DNA of 64,000 nt from a virus: positions 29,820 to 93,819 of IMG/VR virus record IMGVR_UViG_3300009159_008491; one strand, 5' to 3'. The notes beneath the pieces are model-generated. The model searched no databases. It was not told the DNA's origin and worked only from the letters and a program-made list of their open reading frames with translations. Of the stretch, positions 17,685-25,966 are shown one piece after another (the stretch's first letter is position 1; the number at the start of each line of letters is the position of its first letter). Both the position numbers and the translations under genes were made by a program.

Positions 17685-18363
17685 TGTTCAAATATTTTTT
17701 TATTAATTTTTGAATATATCCTTTTTTTTCTATTTTTTTTAATTTTAAAAATAGGTTTATTTCAGGATTGTTTTCAAATATAGTTGAAATTTCTGTATTA
17801 ATCAATAAATTATAATTTAAATTTTTATTTAAATTGTTTGCCATTAAAGTAGCTAGGTTTAACACACTAATTTTTTCTACTGAAGAAAAGTTTAAGGTTC
17901 CAGAAATATTATTTTCTAAAGCATAAAAAACAAAATCCCTTACATCGTCAATATCAATTAAGGATCTTTCAGAATCTTTTATTATTGAAATAATTTCATC
18001 TTTAGAAATTTTATCTTTAAAAAAATTAAAAATATTATTTGAATTACCGCCAGTCCCAACTAGTTGTGGTAATCTTAATATTAAAAAATCATGAGATTTC
18101 TTTTTAATTATGTTTTCAATATTTGTTTTATGTTCATAATAGGGACTTTTTCTATTTATGAAAATACTACTAAAATAGACTAATTTTAAATTTTTATTCT
18201 CAGATAATACTTGATTAATTAAATCTACTTCCTTAGAAAAATTATTTAAATCACTTTCACTTGAATTGGAAACTCCCGATGCAAAAATTATACAATTAAA
18301 TTTTTTGTCTATTTTATGTTCCAAAAAAGATTTAGCCAATAATCCATTTCCTATTATCTTCAT
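17677..18363 (-). CDS. NAD-dependent epimerase/dehydratase or reductase (SDR family)
   Basis: A 228-residue compact SDR. KIIGNGLLAKSF is a shortened Rossmann motif (GxGxxA), IIFASGVS a second strand, VYFSSIFI the catalytic Ser strand and YYEHK the Tyr-x3-Lys. It resembles the RmlD/WbjC-like sugar-nucleotide reductases and epimerases. With gmd in the operon it could finish GDP-fucose or GDP-rhamnose synthesis, but it is shorter than GDP-fucose synthase (about 320 aa). Four-base and eight-base overlaps tie it to its neighbours. Confidence 0.75.
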   Translation of the reverse strand: MKIIGNGLLAKSFLEHKIDKKFNCIIFASGVSNSSESDLNNFSKEVDLINQVLSENKNLKLVYFSSIFINRKSPYYEHKTNIENIIKKKSHDFLILRLPQLVGTGGNSNNIFNFFKDKISKDEIISIIKDSERSLIDIDDVRDFVFYALENNISGTLNFSSVEKISVLNLATLMANNLNKNLNYNLLINTEISTIFENNPEINLFLKLKKIEKKGYIQKLIKKYLNNG

Positions 18364-18995
18364 TTATAAAATTCTTTTTTTAGCACAAATAAACTATCCC
18401 AATAATTTCTTCCTAATCCCATTGGAAAACCTTCGTGATCAGTTATTTCATGTTGTTTTATTTCGCAATAATTTAACATTTTTTCAAAAATTCTCTCATA
18501 ATACAAATGATTATCCGGATAGTTTGGATTCATAAATCTAAAATCATGAAATTCGACAGAATATTGTTTTGAAATAGTCCAATCAATATTTTCTAAAATT
18601 TTATATTCACCACCTTCTATGTCAAATTTTATAAGTTCAAATTGTTTTATATTATATTTATTCATAACATCTTTTATGGTTAACATAGGAACTTCAATTT
18701 TACCAATTAATTGACACCAATCTTTTTCTGGATTTAATAATGAGCACCCTTGATTGTCACTATAAATAAAAAATTCAGTCATTTCATTGTTTGAGTCATG
18801 TGAAATAGCTGCTCTTTCATATAATATTCCTTCTGGAGCTTTTTTGATTTTAGGATTAGGGTCAACACAAATAATGTTATCACATAATTCTTTCATTTTA
18901 AGTGTAAATCCAAAATTTACACAACCCAAATCTAATACATATCCATTTCTATCAATAGTAGTTTCTTCTATTGTGTGTTCAGCAAGTGTAATCAT
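18360..18995 (-). CDS. FkbM-family methyltransferase
   Basis: A 211-residue protein. GYVLDLGCVNFGFTLKM is motif I, IICVDPNPKI the acidic strand, and FELIKFDIEGGEYKILE is the hallmark FkbM/Methyltransf_21 block. It overlaps the downstream SDR and the upstream glycosyltransferase by four bases each (ATGA). Probably a glycan O-methyltransferase. Confidence 0.85.
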   Translation of the reverse strand: MITLAEHTIEETTIDRNGYVLDLGCVNFGFTLKMKELCDNIICVDPNPKIKKAPEGILYERAAISHDSNNEMTEFFIYSDNQGCSLLNPEKDWCQLIGKIEVPMLTIKDVMNKYNIKQFELIKFDIEGGEYKILENIDWTISKQYSVEFHDFRFMNPNYPDNHLYYERIFEKMLNYCEIKQHEITDHEGFPMGLGRNYWDSLFVLKKEFYK

Positions 18996-19675
18996 TTTAA
19001 TGTTTTTAGATATTGTTTTAAATTTTCTATATGTTCAATAACTGTTTCATCATTCTCGTTAAATACCTGACCTACAAATTCAAAATCATTACGATCTGAT
19101 GGGAATGGATAGTTGTTAGGGAAATCAAAAAAATCATCATGACAAATCATACTATCCATGTATGCTTTATGTATTTTAATTAAAAATCTTTGATCATCTC
19201 CATAATTAAAAAGATTCTTATCTTTTAAATATGTATTGATCATTTCAGACATATTAAATTTATGATCATTTTTCATTCCCCAAGTACCGCCTAAAATCAA
19301 TACTCCATGTTGTGGATGATCTCTCATAATGTGAAGATTTTTATCACTCTCAATCCATTGATCTACGGCTTCTTTTTCTCTTGTGTTTAATCTAGAGTCT
19401 GTATCTCTAACAATAAATCTTTCTACTTCTTTATCGTCATAAACCATAAAACGCCAAAACATTCCAAATCCATTAAGGTTGGTATTTGACATATCAACTA
19501 ATTCAGCATTAAATTTTTTTAATTCATTGATATAATAACTTGGAACTGTATAGTTATAATAAACTCTACAAATCCAATCTGGATATATTTCTGGTTGTAA
19601 CAATATATTTTTTATTGCTCCAACGCAATATTTTGGGTTGTCTCCGTATAAGCTAAAAGCGATTATTTTTTTCAT
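18992..19675 (-). CDS. Putative glycosyltransferase with DTD motif
   Basis: A 227-residue protein. After a GT-A-like start (KKIIAFSLYGDNPKY), the block FIVRDTDSRLNTREKEAV holds a D-x-D motif in a context I recognise from polysaccharide-locus proteins. HIMRDHPQHGVLILGG follows, a companion motif of the same family. It overlaps both flanking genes by one and four bases. The donor and linkage are unknown. Confidence 0.65.
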   Translation of the reverse strand: MKKIIAFSLYGDNPKYCVGAIKNILLQPEIYPDWICRVYYNYTVPSYYINELKKFNAELVDMSNTNLNGFGMFWRFMVYDDKEVERFIVRDTDSRLNTREKEAVDQWIESDKNLHIMRDHPQHGVLILGGTWGMKNDHKFNMSEMINTYLKDKNLFNYGDDQRFLIKIHKAYMDSMICHDDFFDFPNNYPFPSDRNDFEFVGQVFNENDETVIEHIENLKQYLKTLK

Positions 19676-20538
19676 TAGTATAATATTTCTTTTAATAATT
19701 CTGTTAGTTGTTGTGCTCTAACAAAATATGTATGATTATCTAAAACATGATTATACCCTTCATTAGATATGTTTTCTAGTTTATCTGTGTTTTTAAGATA
19801 GTAACTTATTTTATCTAACAAATCTTTTTCTGAATTATAAACCACTAAGTGTTTGTTTAAATCAAATAATTTTTCTAAACTGGGAGTATGATTTGTAAAA
19901 AGCGTTGTTTTGCATCCAAGAGTTTCGAATGTTCTAAAGTTAATATCATCAGCTAAGTTTCTATTAAAATGAATCTTGTAAGAATTTATGGCTTTTACCA
20001 TATCGTTCCCAATTACAAAAACATCTTCTCTTAACCTATATTTACTTTTTATTAGATCAATCCAATTTTTTCTATTAAGATAGTTTCCACAAAATCCAAT
20101 GTCATATTTTTTTTCTATTTCTGACATTGGAAAAATTAAATCATCAGGATATGCATTCGGAAACCAAATTGTTTGTTGCTTTTTAAAATATGTTTGATGA
20201 TGTTCTATAGCACATAAAACCAATTGTATTTTATGTTTATTACAAGTATCTACATGTTGCTGTGGAACACAGTGAGAATCAATCGACCAAAAAATTTTGA
20301 ATTTTTTACTTTGAGATAAATCTGGAATCCAGCCGTTTATTTCATAGTTTTCCAACAATATGATAACATCACATTTTTCCTCCAGTTCTTTAAATGAAAT
20401 ATTGAAGTTATCGTAGTTTAAACCCCATACAACAGAATCATGACCCAATTTCTTTAAAGCTCTACTTAAATTGAGTGCCTCCCTAAATTCTTGATTTGCT
20501 AAGTGCCTTCCTTTTTCCTGTATTAATAAAAAATTCAT
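19675..20538 (-). CDS. Glycosyltransferase, CgeB-like (GT-B C-terminal domain)
   Basis: A 287-residue protein. The N-terminal half has a Rossmann-type strand order. The C-terminal block DINFRTFETLGCKTTLFTNH, then LVVYNSEKDLLDKISYYL and HTYFVRAQQL, matches the Glyco_trans_1_2/CgeB type of spore-maturation and capsule glycosyltransferases. The Glu in FRTFETLGC is the expected donor-binding residue. It overlaps its neighbours by one base on each side. Confidence 0.8.
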   Translation of the reverse strand: MNFLLIQEKGRHLANQEFREALNLSRALKKLGHDSVVWGLNYDNFNISFKELEEKCDVIILLENYEINGWIPDLSQSKKFKIFWSIDSHCVPQQHVDTCNKHKIQLVLCAIEHHQTYFKKQQTIWFPNAYPDDLIFPMSEIEKKYDIGFCGNYLNRKNWIDLIKSKYRLREDVFVIGNDMVKAINSYKIHFNRNLADDINFRTFETLGCKTTLFTNHTPSLEKLFDLNKHLVVYNSEKDLLDKISYYLKNTDKLENISNEGYNHVLDNHTYFVRAQQLTELLKEILY

Positions 20539-21206
20539 TATAATGCTAGATCAAAATTATTTTTTTTTCTTTTTTCATAATTCACTTTATCAACATTATT
20601 AAATGAATCATTTTTTACTTGTAAATTATCCCACTTTTCTCCTAACCATACCGGATGTTCATGTTTAATTATTACATGTGGTATGTATTTTACTTTATTA
20701 AGTATTCTAGAAACATCTGTAAATTCAGTATCACACCAAAGACTTACATATGTGGGGTTATATATATAACCAAATCGATCATAATATTTTTTGCCAAGTA
20801 TGGATAATGTATTTAAGTTTGAACCTTGATATCCATCGTTAAACCATAAAACTCCATCAGTATCTGGAAAGAATTTTTTAAAACTTTGTTTAATTATTGT
20901 ATCATATCCTTTTTCTTGAGGTATCATGTCATCAGAAGCAAGTAAAATCATATCATAATCATTATCATTCATATCAGCATTAATTGCCTCTATTTTGTTT
21001 TTATTATTTCCAAAGTAGAATTTTAGATTTTCATATTCTTTAAATTTGTTTATAATAATTTCATTATTCATTGTAGAATCGTCAGCGTCACAACTGATTA
21101 TGAATCTAGTATTTGACAAATCATCCAAAAGATTATAATATTTATCTAAAACTAAAAAAAACTTATCAGGTCTTGATCTTGTAGGGAATTTAATTAGTAA
21201 TTTCAT
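20538..21206 (-). CDS. Glycosyltransferase, GT2-like
   Basis: A 222-residue protein starting KLLIKFPTRSRPDKF, with a first nucleotide-contact region ISCDADDST and the strand MILLASDDMIPQ containing the DD metal motif. GT-A fold of GT2 type. The FPTRSRP opening is common in phage and polysaccharide-locus proteins of this type. It overlaps the upstream gene by 17 bases. Confidence 0.75.
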   Translation of the reverse strand: MKLLIKFPTRSRPDKFFLVLDKYYNLLDDLSNTRFIISCDADDSTMNNEIIINKFKEYENLKFYFGNNKNKIEAINADMNDNDYDMILLASDDMIPQEKGYDTIIKQSFKKFFPDTDGVLWFNDGYQGSNLNTLSILGKKYYDRFGYIYNPTYVSLWCDTEFTDVSRILNKVKYIPHVIIKHEHPVWLGEKWDNLQVKNDSFNNVDKVNYEKRKKNNFDLAL

Positions 21207-21894
21207 TTGTAATTTGTGATTTTATTAAAAATTTCATTCTGTCAATATTTAAAATTTTAAAATTAAAGTTAATAATTTCATTTCTATTTTCAAAAATTAG
21301 TTCTATTGTTTTGCTTTGTTCAAAACAAGCCATTAAGTTTTTGGGGTAATTATCAAATATTTGTAAATTATTCTCAAGCTCAATAGTATCAGAAAAATTT
21401 ATATTTTTTATAAACTTTAAAAGTTCTTTTCCTCTATATACTGTTCCGTCTAAATTAAACGGATAACCAAAGTCCATATAGTGCTTTGACCAGTCCCAAA
21501 TTAAAATTCCATCATCTTCTCTTTCAGATATGAAAACATTATCGCAACCCATATTAGAACAATATGTTATATTTTTTCCAAGACCTAATCCGAAGCAAAA
21601 TATTTCTTGATATAAAAGTGTATTTTTTATTTTTTCTATATCAACCCTGTCATAGAAAAATTTATTTTCATCAATTATTGTAAAATTATTTTTGACATCA
21701 TTTTCAATAATTTCAACTAATTGCCTTTTTAAATCATTAACAACCAAAACATTATATTTATTTTGACTGTCTTTTAAAAGATTATTTTGATCTAAAATTG
21801 CAATTGAATATTCTCCAATAACTTGATTTTCAATACTTTTAATGAGTAAATCAAGATTTTCTAAGTTTCTGTTTAAAATAATTATAAATTTCAT
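21190..21894 (-). CDS. Hypothetical protein, possibly a degenerate GT-A glycosyltransferase
   Basis: A 234-residue protein starting KFIIILNRNLENLDLLIKSI, which resembles the first strand and helix of GT2 enzymes. It later has YPFNLDGTVYRGKELL, a motif reminiscent of acceptor regions in glycosyltransferase-like proteins. I cannot identify a secure DXD. Its position between two GT2 genes with four- and 17-base overlaps argues for the same pathway. Confidence 0.5.
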   Translation of the reverse strand: MKFIIILNRNLENLDLLIKSIENQVIGEYSIAILDQNNLLKDSQNKYNVLVVNDLKRQLVEIIENDVKNNFTIIDENKFFYDRVDIEKIKNTLLYQEIFCFGLGLGKNITYCSNMGCDNVFISEREDDGILIWDWSKHYMDFGYPFNLDGTVYRGKELLKFIKNINFSDTIELENNLQIFDNYPKNLMACFEQSKTIELIFENRNEIINFNFKILNIDRMKFLIKSQITNEITN

Positions 21895-22721
21895 AATAAT
21901 AGTGGTTTTTTATTTTGAATTAAATCTTGTGTATTATAATATAAATCTGAATTTGTTTTTTCAGAATTAATTGGATTGTCTACATTATAGATATAAATGA
22001 CATCTTTTATATGTAAAACATTATTAAAACCAGCTAATTCTGCTAAAGGATAAAAAATAGCCATGTTTGAACAACATGAAAACCAACTTCCATTTTCATC
22101 TGTGAAACTATTAAATAGGGGATCAGTTTCCATGAATTTTGAGTACAAAGAATTTTTAAAAGTAATAGGATGTGAAAGTTTTGAAGTAATTCTCCTTAGA
22201 ACAGAAAATTCTTTTTCTGAATAAGGTCCAGAATAGCACTTTTTTCCATCTGATAATTTTGCTGAACCATAAGTTAATAAACAGTTAGTCTGATTATAAT
22301 AATCATTTATTTTACTTAGTACGTTTTTATTTACTAACCAATCATCTCCATATAATATAAATATAATATCATCTGGATCCTGACTTGCATTTATTATTGC
22401 ATTATGTATATTGGGCAAAGCAGTTAATCTTTTGTTTGATCTCCAAGCATTTACTTTGTTGCACTTTGTTATTTCTAATATTGGATGAATTTCAGTAATA
22501 ATCAATTCTCCTTTTTCATCTCTTACTGGTTCATTGTTTTCATCAGTTTGATATGTACAGGCAGGTATTTTATTATAACTATCATCAGTTGATGAATCGT
22601 CTATAAATAAAACATCATAATTATCATAATCTTGAGTTAGGACTGAATTTATACACATATCTAAAAAATCGCCCGGATTGTGGAAAGGAATAATAACCTT
22701 TATTTTATTGTTTTTTGACAT
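21891..22721 (-). CDS. Glycosyltransferase family 2
   Basis: A 276-residue protein with a clear GT2 opening: KVIIPFHNPGDFLDMCINSV, then VLFIDDSSTDDSY (nucleotide-binding DD) and IIFILYGDDWLV (metal DXD-like GDD). It is the first gene of the minus-strand glycan operon that runs to 7370. The long insertion between the first two motifs (residues about 55-95) is unusual. A TATTTATA-type box lies only nine bases upstream, so the true promoter is not settled. Confidence 0.9.
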   Translation of the reverse strand: MSKNNKIKVIIPFHNPGDFLDMCINSVLTQDYDNYDVLFIDDSSTDDSYNKIPACTYQTDENNEPVRDEKGELIITEIHPILEITKCNKVNAWRSNKRLTALPNIHNAIINASQDPDDIIFILYGDDWLVNKNVLSKINDYYNQTNCLLTYGSAKLSDGKKCYSGPYSEKEFSVLRRITSKLSHPITFKNSLYSKFMETDPLFNSFTDENGSWFSCCSNMAIFYPLAELAGFNNVLHIKDVIYIYNVDNPINSEKTNSDLYYNTQDLIQNKKPLLL

Positions 22722-22801
22722 GTCTCAAAAGTATAAATAAACTTTTTAATAGAAATAATAGTTTTTAAAAAATTCTTTCTATTTATATGAAAATATTAAA
22801 T
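22722..22801. promoter_or_regulatory. Divergent intergenic promoter region
   Basis: This short region separates the start of the minus-strand glycan operon from the plus-strand genes. It contains a CTATTTATA box on the plus strand (22779-22787) and a TATTTATAC on the minus strand (22731-22739). If the plus box is a promoter, the ATG at 22787 lies inside it and translation would start at 22802 instead. Confidence 0.4.
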
Positions 22802-23164
22802 ATGAAGACCAATAAAATATCTAAAGATTTTATTTTAGAATCTATTGAAAAGCAAGCTAAAATATACGCTAGAAAATCTGAATTATATGATTTAATTAAA
22901 GAGGTAAATGAAGAATTAAAACAATTAAATGAAAATTCTCCTATTGCTTCTTTTGGTTTTATAGCATCAAATGATGCTTTTGGAATGGGAAAAGCTGCAA
23001 GAACAGGCTTTGTTAATACTCCAAATATTTCTTATATAGCTCAACTTGAACAAGAAATGAATTCTAATAATATAAATGAAGAGAATTTAATGGAAATTGA
23101 TGAGCTGAAAAAAGAAAATGACGCTTTAAAAAAAGAATTAGAAGATTTAAAAAAGAAAAAATAA
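22787..23164 (+). CDS. Hypothetical coiled-coil protein, 125 aa
   Basis: A small protein with Lys/Glu-rich helices at both ends and a glycine-rich middle (SFGFIASNDAFGMGKAA). The last 30 residues (DELKKENDALKKELEDL) are a good coiled coil. A second Met at 22802 is an alternative start and is preferred if the CTATTTATA box at 22779 is the promoter. It precedes the acidic protein by 58 bases and resembles it in having a basic-helical N-terminus. Function unknown. Confidence 0.7.
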   Translation: MKILNMKTNKISKDFILESIEKQAKIYARKSELYDLIKEVNEELKQLNENSPIASFGFIASNDAFGMGKAARTGFVNTPNISYIAQLEQEMNSNNINEENLMEIDELKKENDALKKELEDLKKKK

Positions 23165-23222
23165 TTTTTTTACATATTTAGTATTATATACTTAATTCAA
23201 TTAATTAAAAAATTCAAATAAA

Positions 23223-23861
23223 ATGAAAATAACAAAATCACAGCTTGTACAAATAATTAAAGAAGAAGCTGCAAGTTTCAAAAAAGAATTGACTCTTAAA
23301 AAGCAGTTAGCTGAAATTGAAAAACAATTAAACGAAGTTCATGCTGGAGCTGAAATGAGTTCAACCTCAAATAATGGTGTTCATGCTGGTCAAAAGAAAC
23401 CTGTTTTCAATAAAAAAGGTTCTAGTTTAATTGAGATTGAAGATGAAATGCAAAATCAAGAAGCTATTCTTGATGCTTTAAAAACTATTGCTGCAGCTTG
23501 TGGTTTAACAGGGACAATTGAATTAGCTGGAGAAGAAGAATCTGGTGAAGAGGGCGAAGAAGAAGTTGATGTTGATGTGATTGAGCCTGCTGAAGAAGAA
23601 GAAGAAGAAGAAGAAGAAGAAGAAGGTGAAGGCGAAGAAGAAACTGAAACTGAGACTGAGACTGAGACTGAGACTGAGGCTGAAATGGAAGAAGGTGAAA
23701 TGGAAGAAGGTCGTGGCATTGTGAATCAAGAAGGCGAAATGGAAGAAGGAGAAATGGAAGAAGAAGGTCGTGCTATTGTGAATCAAGAAGAAGAAGGTAA
23801 AATGATGAATGAATCTGTTGAAAGAAAAAGAATGATGCAACTTGCTGGTCTTAAAAAATAA
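23223..23861 (+). CDS. Highly acidic repeat-rich protein, possible prohead core or DNA-mimic-like protein
   Basis: A 212-residue protein. The N-terminus MKITKSQLVQIIKEEA is a basic-amphipathic helix of a kind common at the start of small marine phage proteins. The middle (about residues 100-155) is almost purely Glu with Gly and Thr, encoded by (GAA)n and (ACTGAG)n tandem repeats. Two EEGR(G/A)IVNQE repeats follow, and the C-terminus is ERKRMMQLAGLKK, basic again. Very acidic internal proteins can act as prohead scaffolding or DNA mimics; either is inference. A strong terminator follows. Confidence 0.75.
   Translation: MKITKSQLVQIIKEEAASFKKELTLKKQLAEIEKQLNEVHAGAEMSSTSNNGVHAGQKKPVFNKKGSSLIEIEDEMQNQEAILDALKTIAAACGLTGTIELAGEEESGEEGEEEVDVDVIEPAEEEEEEEEEEEGEGEEETETETETETETEAEMEEGEMEEGRGIVNQEGEMEEGEMEEEGRAIVNQEEEGKMMNESVERKRMMQLAGLKK
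23592..23680 (+). repeat. Tandem GAA and ACTGAG microsatellite tracts
   Basis: Within the acidic gene, (GAA)n runs from about 23592 to 23625 and (ACTGAG)n from about 23643 to 23679. Both keep the reading frame and encode poly-Glu and Thr-Glu repeats. Such tracts are prone to slippage by units of three or six, so length may vary between isolates without frameshift. Confidence 0.9.
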
Positions 23862-23891
23862 ACTACCACTACTCTTTATATAAATAAAATT

Positions 23892-23917
23892 AGCCCGGAG
23901 AAATCTGGGCTTTTTTA
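23892..23917 (+). terminator. Rho-independent terminator with GAAA tetraloop
   Basis: AGCCCGGA-GAAA-TCTGGGCT forms an eight-base-pair stem (one G-T pair) capped by a GAAA tetraloop, followed directly by six T residues. It ends the plus-strand unit 22787-23861. Confidence 0.92.
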
Positions 23918-23942
23918 TTGCTTATATTTTTACAAAATAAAA

Positions 23943-23970
23943 AAAACCCGACTTAAAAAAATCGGGTTAT
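23943..23970 (-). terminator. Rho-independent terminator (convergent)
   Basis: AACCCGA / TCGGGTT inverted repeat; on the minus strand it is followed by a run of T. It ends transcription of the PhoH and zinc-ribbon genes and faces the plus-strand terminator 30 bases away. Confidence 0.88.
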
Positions 23971-23992
23971 TAAAAATTATTATTTTAAAATA

Positions 23993-24208
23993 CTAATACA
24001 ATAAGTTATTTGTGGATCTTTGATGCATTTCAAAAATTGAACCACAGCAAGTACAATTATAAACTTTTACTTTTTTTACTTTTGGTTGTTGGTTTGATGA
24101 CTCATTTAAGAGTTGACTATTATTTTCAACAATAGTCTTTACTGATTCTGCAAATACTGGATTTGAACATCCATTGGGACAATTTACCCTATTAATTAAT
24201 TCTGCCAT
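23993..24208 (-). CDS. Small zinc-ribbon-like protein, 71 aa
   Basis: A 71-residue protein with two cysteine groups, CPNGC near residue 10 and CTCCG near residue 51. The spacing suits a zinc ribbon. A Lys/Val stretch (KVKKVKVYNC) precedes the second group. No other domain is present. It lies 32 bases downstream of phoH and has its own CTATTTATT box 16 bases before the ATG. It could bind nucleic acid or protein; the role is unknown. Confidence 0.65.
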   Translation of the reverse strand: MAELINRVNCPNGCSNPVFAESVKTIVENNSQLLNESSNQQPKVKKVKVYNCTCCGSIFEMHQRSTNNLLY

Positions 24209-24224
24209 TTTACTTATGTTTTAC

Positions 24225-24233
24225 AATAAATAG
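24225..24233 (-). promoter_or_regulatory. Candidate late-promoter box CTATTTATT
   Basis: An exact CTATTTATT on the coding strand lies 16 bases upstream of the ATG at 24208, in the 32-base gap after phoH. Surrounding sequence (ATACTATTTATTGTAAAA) matches copies at 25041, 46125 and 47618. Confidence 0.5.
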
Positions 24234-24240
24234 TATTAAA

Positions 24241-24948
24241 TTATTTATACTTATCTAAAATCTTGCTTATTACCTTATTTCTAACAATATCATTTTCAGA
24301 GAATTTAAAAACACCTATTTCTTCGATATCTGATAATCTATTTAAAGCATCATATAATCCAGTTTCTTTTGTATCTTTATATCTATCAGATTGTTCAAGA
24401 TCACCGCTTATAATGAATTTTGAATTATATCCTATTCTAGTTAATAATGTTTTAACTTGTCTTGGAGTAGCATTTTGAAATTCCTCTGCTATTACTATAG
24501 CATTATCAATATTTATACCCCTCATAAAAGCAAGTGGTATAACTTTAATATATTCTCTTTCAATTAAACTTTGAACTCTACTTTTACCTAAAGCTTTCTC
24601 AAAAAGATAGATAGAAGAGTATATATATGGTTCCATCTTTTCCTCTAGTGAACCTTTTAAATAGCCAAGTTTTTCATCAGCTTCTACTGCTGGTGTACAT
24701 AATATAATTTGATAAAAATCATTATTAGGATCTTTTAAAATTTCTAGTGCTTTTAGAATAGAAATCATTGATTTCCCAACTCCTGCGGGACCAGAACAAA
24801 TAATTATTTCTTTGTTATCAATTAAATTTAAAAATTCTTTTTGACTATTATTTTTTGGTTGATAGTAAAGATCTCCTATTAAAATTTCAAGATCTTTTTT
24901 TGTCTCAGTTTGATAGTATGAGTTTGGTTTTTTCTTTTTTGATGGCAT
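24241..24948 (-). CDS. phoH: PhoH-like ATPase
   Basis: A 235-residue P-loop protein. IIICSGPAGVGKS is Walker A (residues 53-60), followed by the family segment CTPAVEADEKLGYLKGSLEEKM. IVIAEEFQNATPRQVKTLLTRIG is Walker B and the helix after it, and FIISGDLEQSD is the sensor block. PhoH is frequent in marine T4-like phages and is thought to act in RNA or nucleotide metabolism. The usual name follows the family, not proven phosphate control here. Confidence 0.93.
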   Translation of the reverse strand: MPSKKKKPNSYYQTETKKDLEILIGDLYYQPKNNSQKEFLNLIDNKEIIICSGPAGVGKSMISILKALEILKDPNNDFYQIILCTPAVEADEKLGYLKGSLEEKMEPYIYSSIYLFEKALGKSRVQSLIEREYIKVIPLAFMRGINIDNAIVIAEEFQNATPRQVKTLLTRIGYNSKFIISGDLEQSDRYKDTKETGLYDALNRLSDIEEIGVFKFSENDIVRNKVISKILDKYK

Positions 24949-25066
24949 AAAAAACTTATTTATTTATAAATATACTATAAATATTATTATATGTGATTAT
25001 TAGATTAAATTATAAATTTAAAAAATAATATTTTAGTAAACTATTTATTTAAATAAATCTCAAAAG
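24949..25066. promoter_or_regulatory. Divergent intergenic region with boxes on both strands
   Basis: The 118-base gap between phoH and the next plus-strand gene is almost pure A/T. On the minus strand TATATTTATA (24965-24974) lies 16 bases from the phoH start. On the plus strand an exact CTATTTATT (25041-25049) lies 17 bases from the ATG at 25067. Both are probably divergent promoters of the same class. Confidence 0.5.
25041..25049 (+). promoter_or_regulatory. Candidate late-promoter box CTATTTATT
   Basis: Exact copy, 17 bases upstream of the ATG at 25067, in context AAACTATTTATTTAAAT. The spacing equals that of the copy before the 47600 fibre gene. Confidence 0.55.
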
Positions 25067-25966
25067 ATGAAAAAAAACATTTCAGTTCAAGAAATTGAAG
25101 AAATTATTAAAAATAAGCTTCGTCAAAATGGAGTTTTGGATATAGTTGGTCAAGAAAAAGTTTCAGAAATAAAAAATAAAATCAAAGATATTCTGGAAAA
25201 TGGAAAGAAATTACAAGAAGTGGAAGCTCAAAATCCGACAGCAGCACAACCTGCTCCTGAAAAAGTACAAACTTCTAACCCTAATATAACTGTAAAAACT
25301 ACTGAAGATCCTGAGAAAACTGAGATAGTAAAAAAAGAAACAGAGATTGAAATAAAACAGAGAGAATTATTACAAAAAGAATTTGAATTAGAGCAAAAAG
25401 AAAAAGAATTACAACAGAGAGAAAAAGAATTAAGTTATAGACCAGAAATGCCGGAAGTTCTCAAGAATATAGAACCAGAATCAATTATTGTTTTTAGTGA
25501 AAATGAATTAAGTCTTGGTTCAGAAAGTTTATCTAATAGAAAATTCAGAATGAAATCTGACCCTGATGATAAAAAATCTATTCATGATTTATGGTTATTA
25601 AGTGCTATAACTAAGGCTAATGTTTATGTGGTTGAATTAAAAAAAATAGGCGATCTTATTTTTAATCCTTATGAAGGTAATGCTACTTTTGAGAATGTAA
25701 CTGAATTACTTGAGTTGCCTAAACTTGATGATGAATATGAAATGAATCATAATGTAGAACAAGCAGTCCAAAGTCAACAACCAAAAGAAGAAATGCTTGA
25801 TGCTATAAAACCTATTACAGATGTAAGTCAACCAATAATGAATGTTGATGAATTAGAAAAAGAAAAGTTTCATAATAATTTTAAAGATGCTATTTCAAAG
25901 ATAGTAAGTGATGAACTTAATAAAATTAGTAGTCAAACTACAAAAAAGAATATTTTTAGCTTATGA
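25067..25966 (+). CDS. Hypothetical coiled-coil protein, 299 aa
   Basis: A 299-residue protein. The N-terminus (SVQEIEEIIKNKLRQNGV) resembles a small helical anchoring segment. Residues about 80-140 form a long charged coiled coil (IEIKQRELLQKEFELEQKE and similar). A globular part follows, with RKFRMKSDPDDKKSIHDLW and a beta-rich stretch ending in YEGNATFENV. A virion or prohead-associated role is plausible because a candidate late promoter precedes it. No family recognised. It overlaps the next gene by four bases (ATGA). Confidence 0.65.
   Translation: MKKNISVQEIEEIIKNKLRQNGVLDIVGQEKVSEIKNKIKDILENGKKLQEVEAQNPTAAQPAPEKVQTSNPNITVKTTEDPEKTEIVKKETEIEIKQRELLQKEFELEQKEKELQQREKELSYRPEMPEVLKNIEPESIIVFSENELSLGSESLSNRKFRMKSDPDDKKSIHDLWLLSAITKANVYVVELKKIGDLIFNPYEGNATFENVTELLELPKLDDEYEMNHNVEQAVQSQQPKEEMLDAIKPITDVSQPIMNVDELEKEKFHNNFKDAISKIVSDELNKISSQTTKKNIFSL

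Noticed and set aside
22724-22733. TACTTTTG as a -7 element for the glycan operon
   Set aside because: It sits about four bases before the ATG at 22721; no suitable TTG with correct spacing was found.
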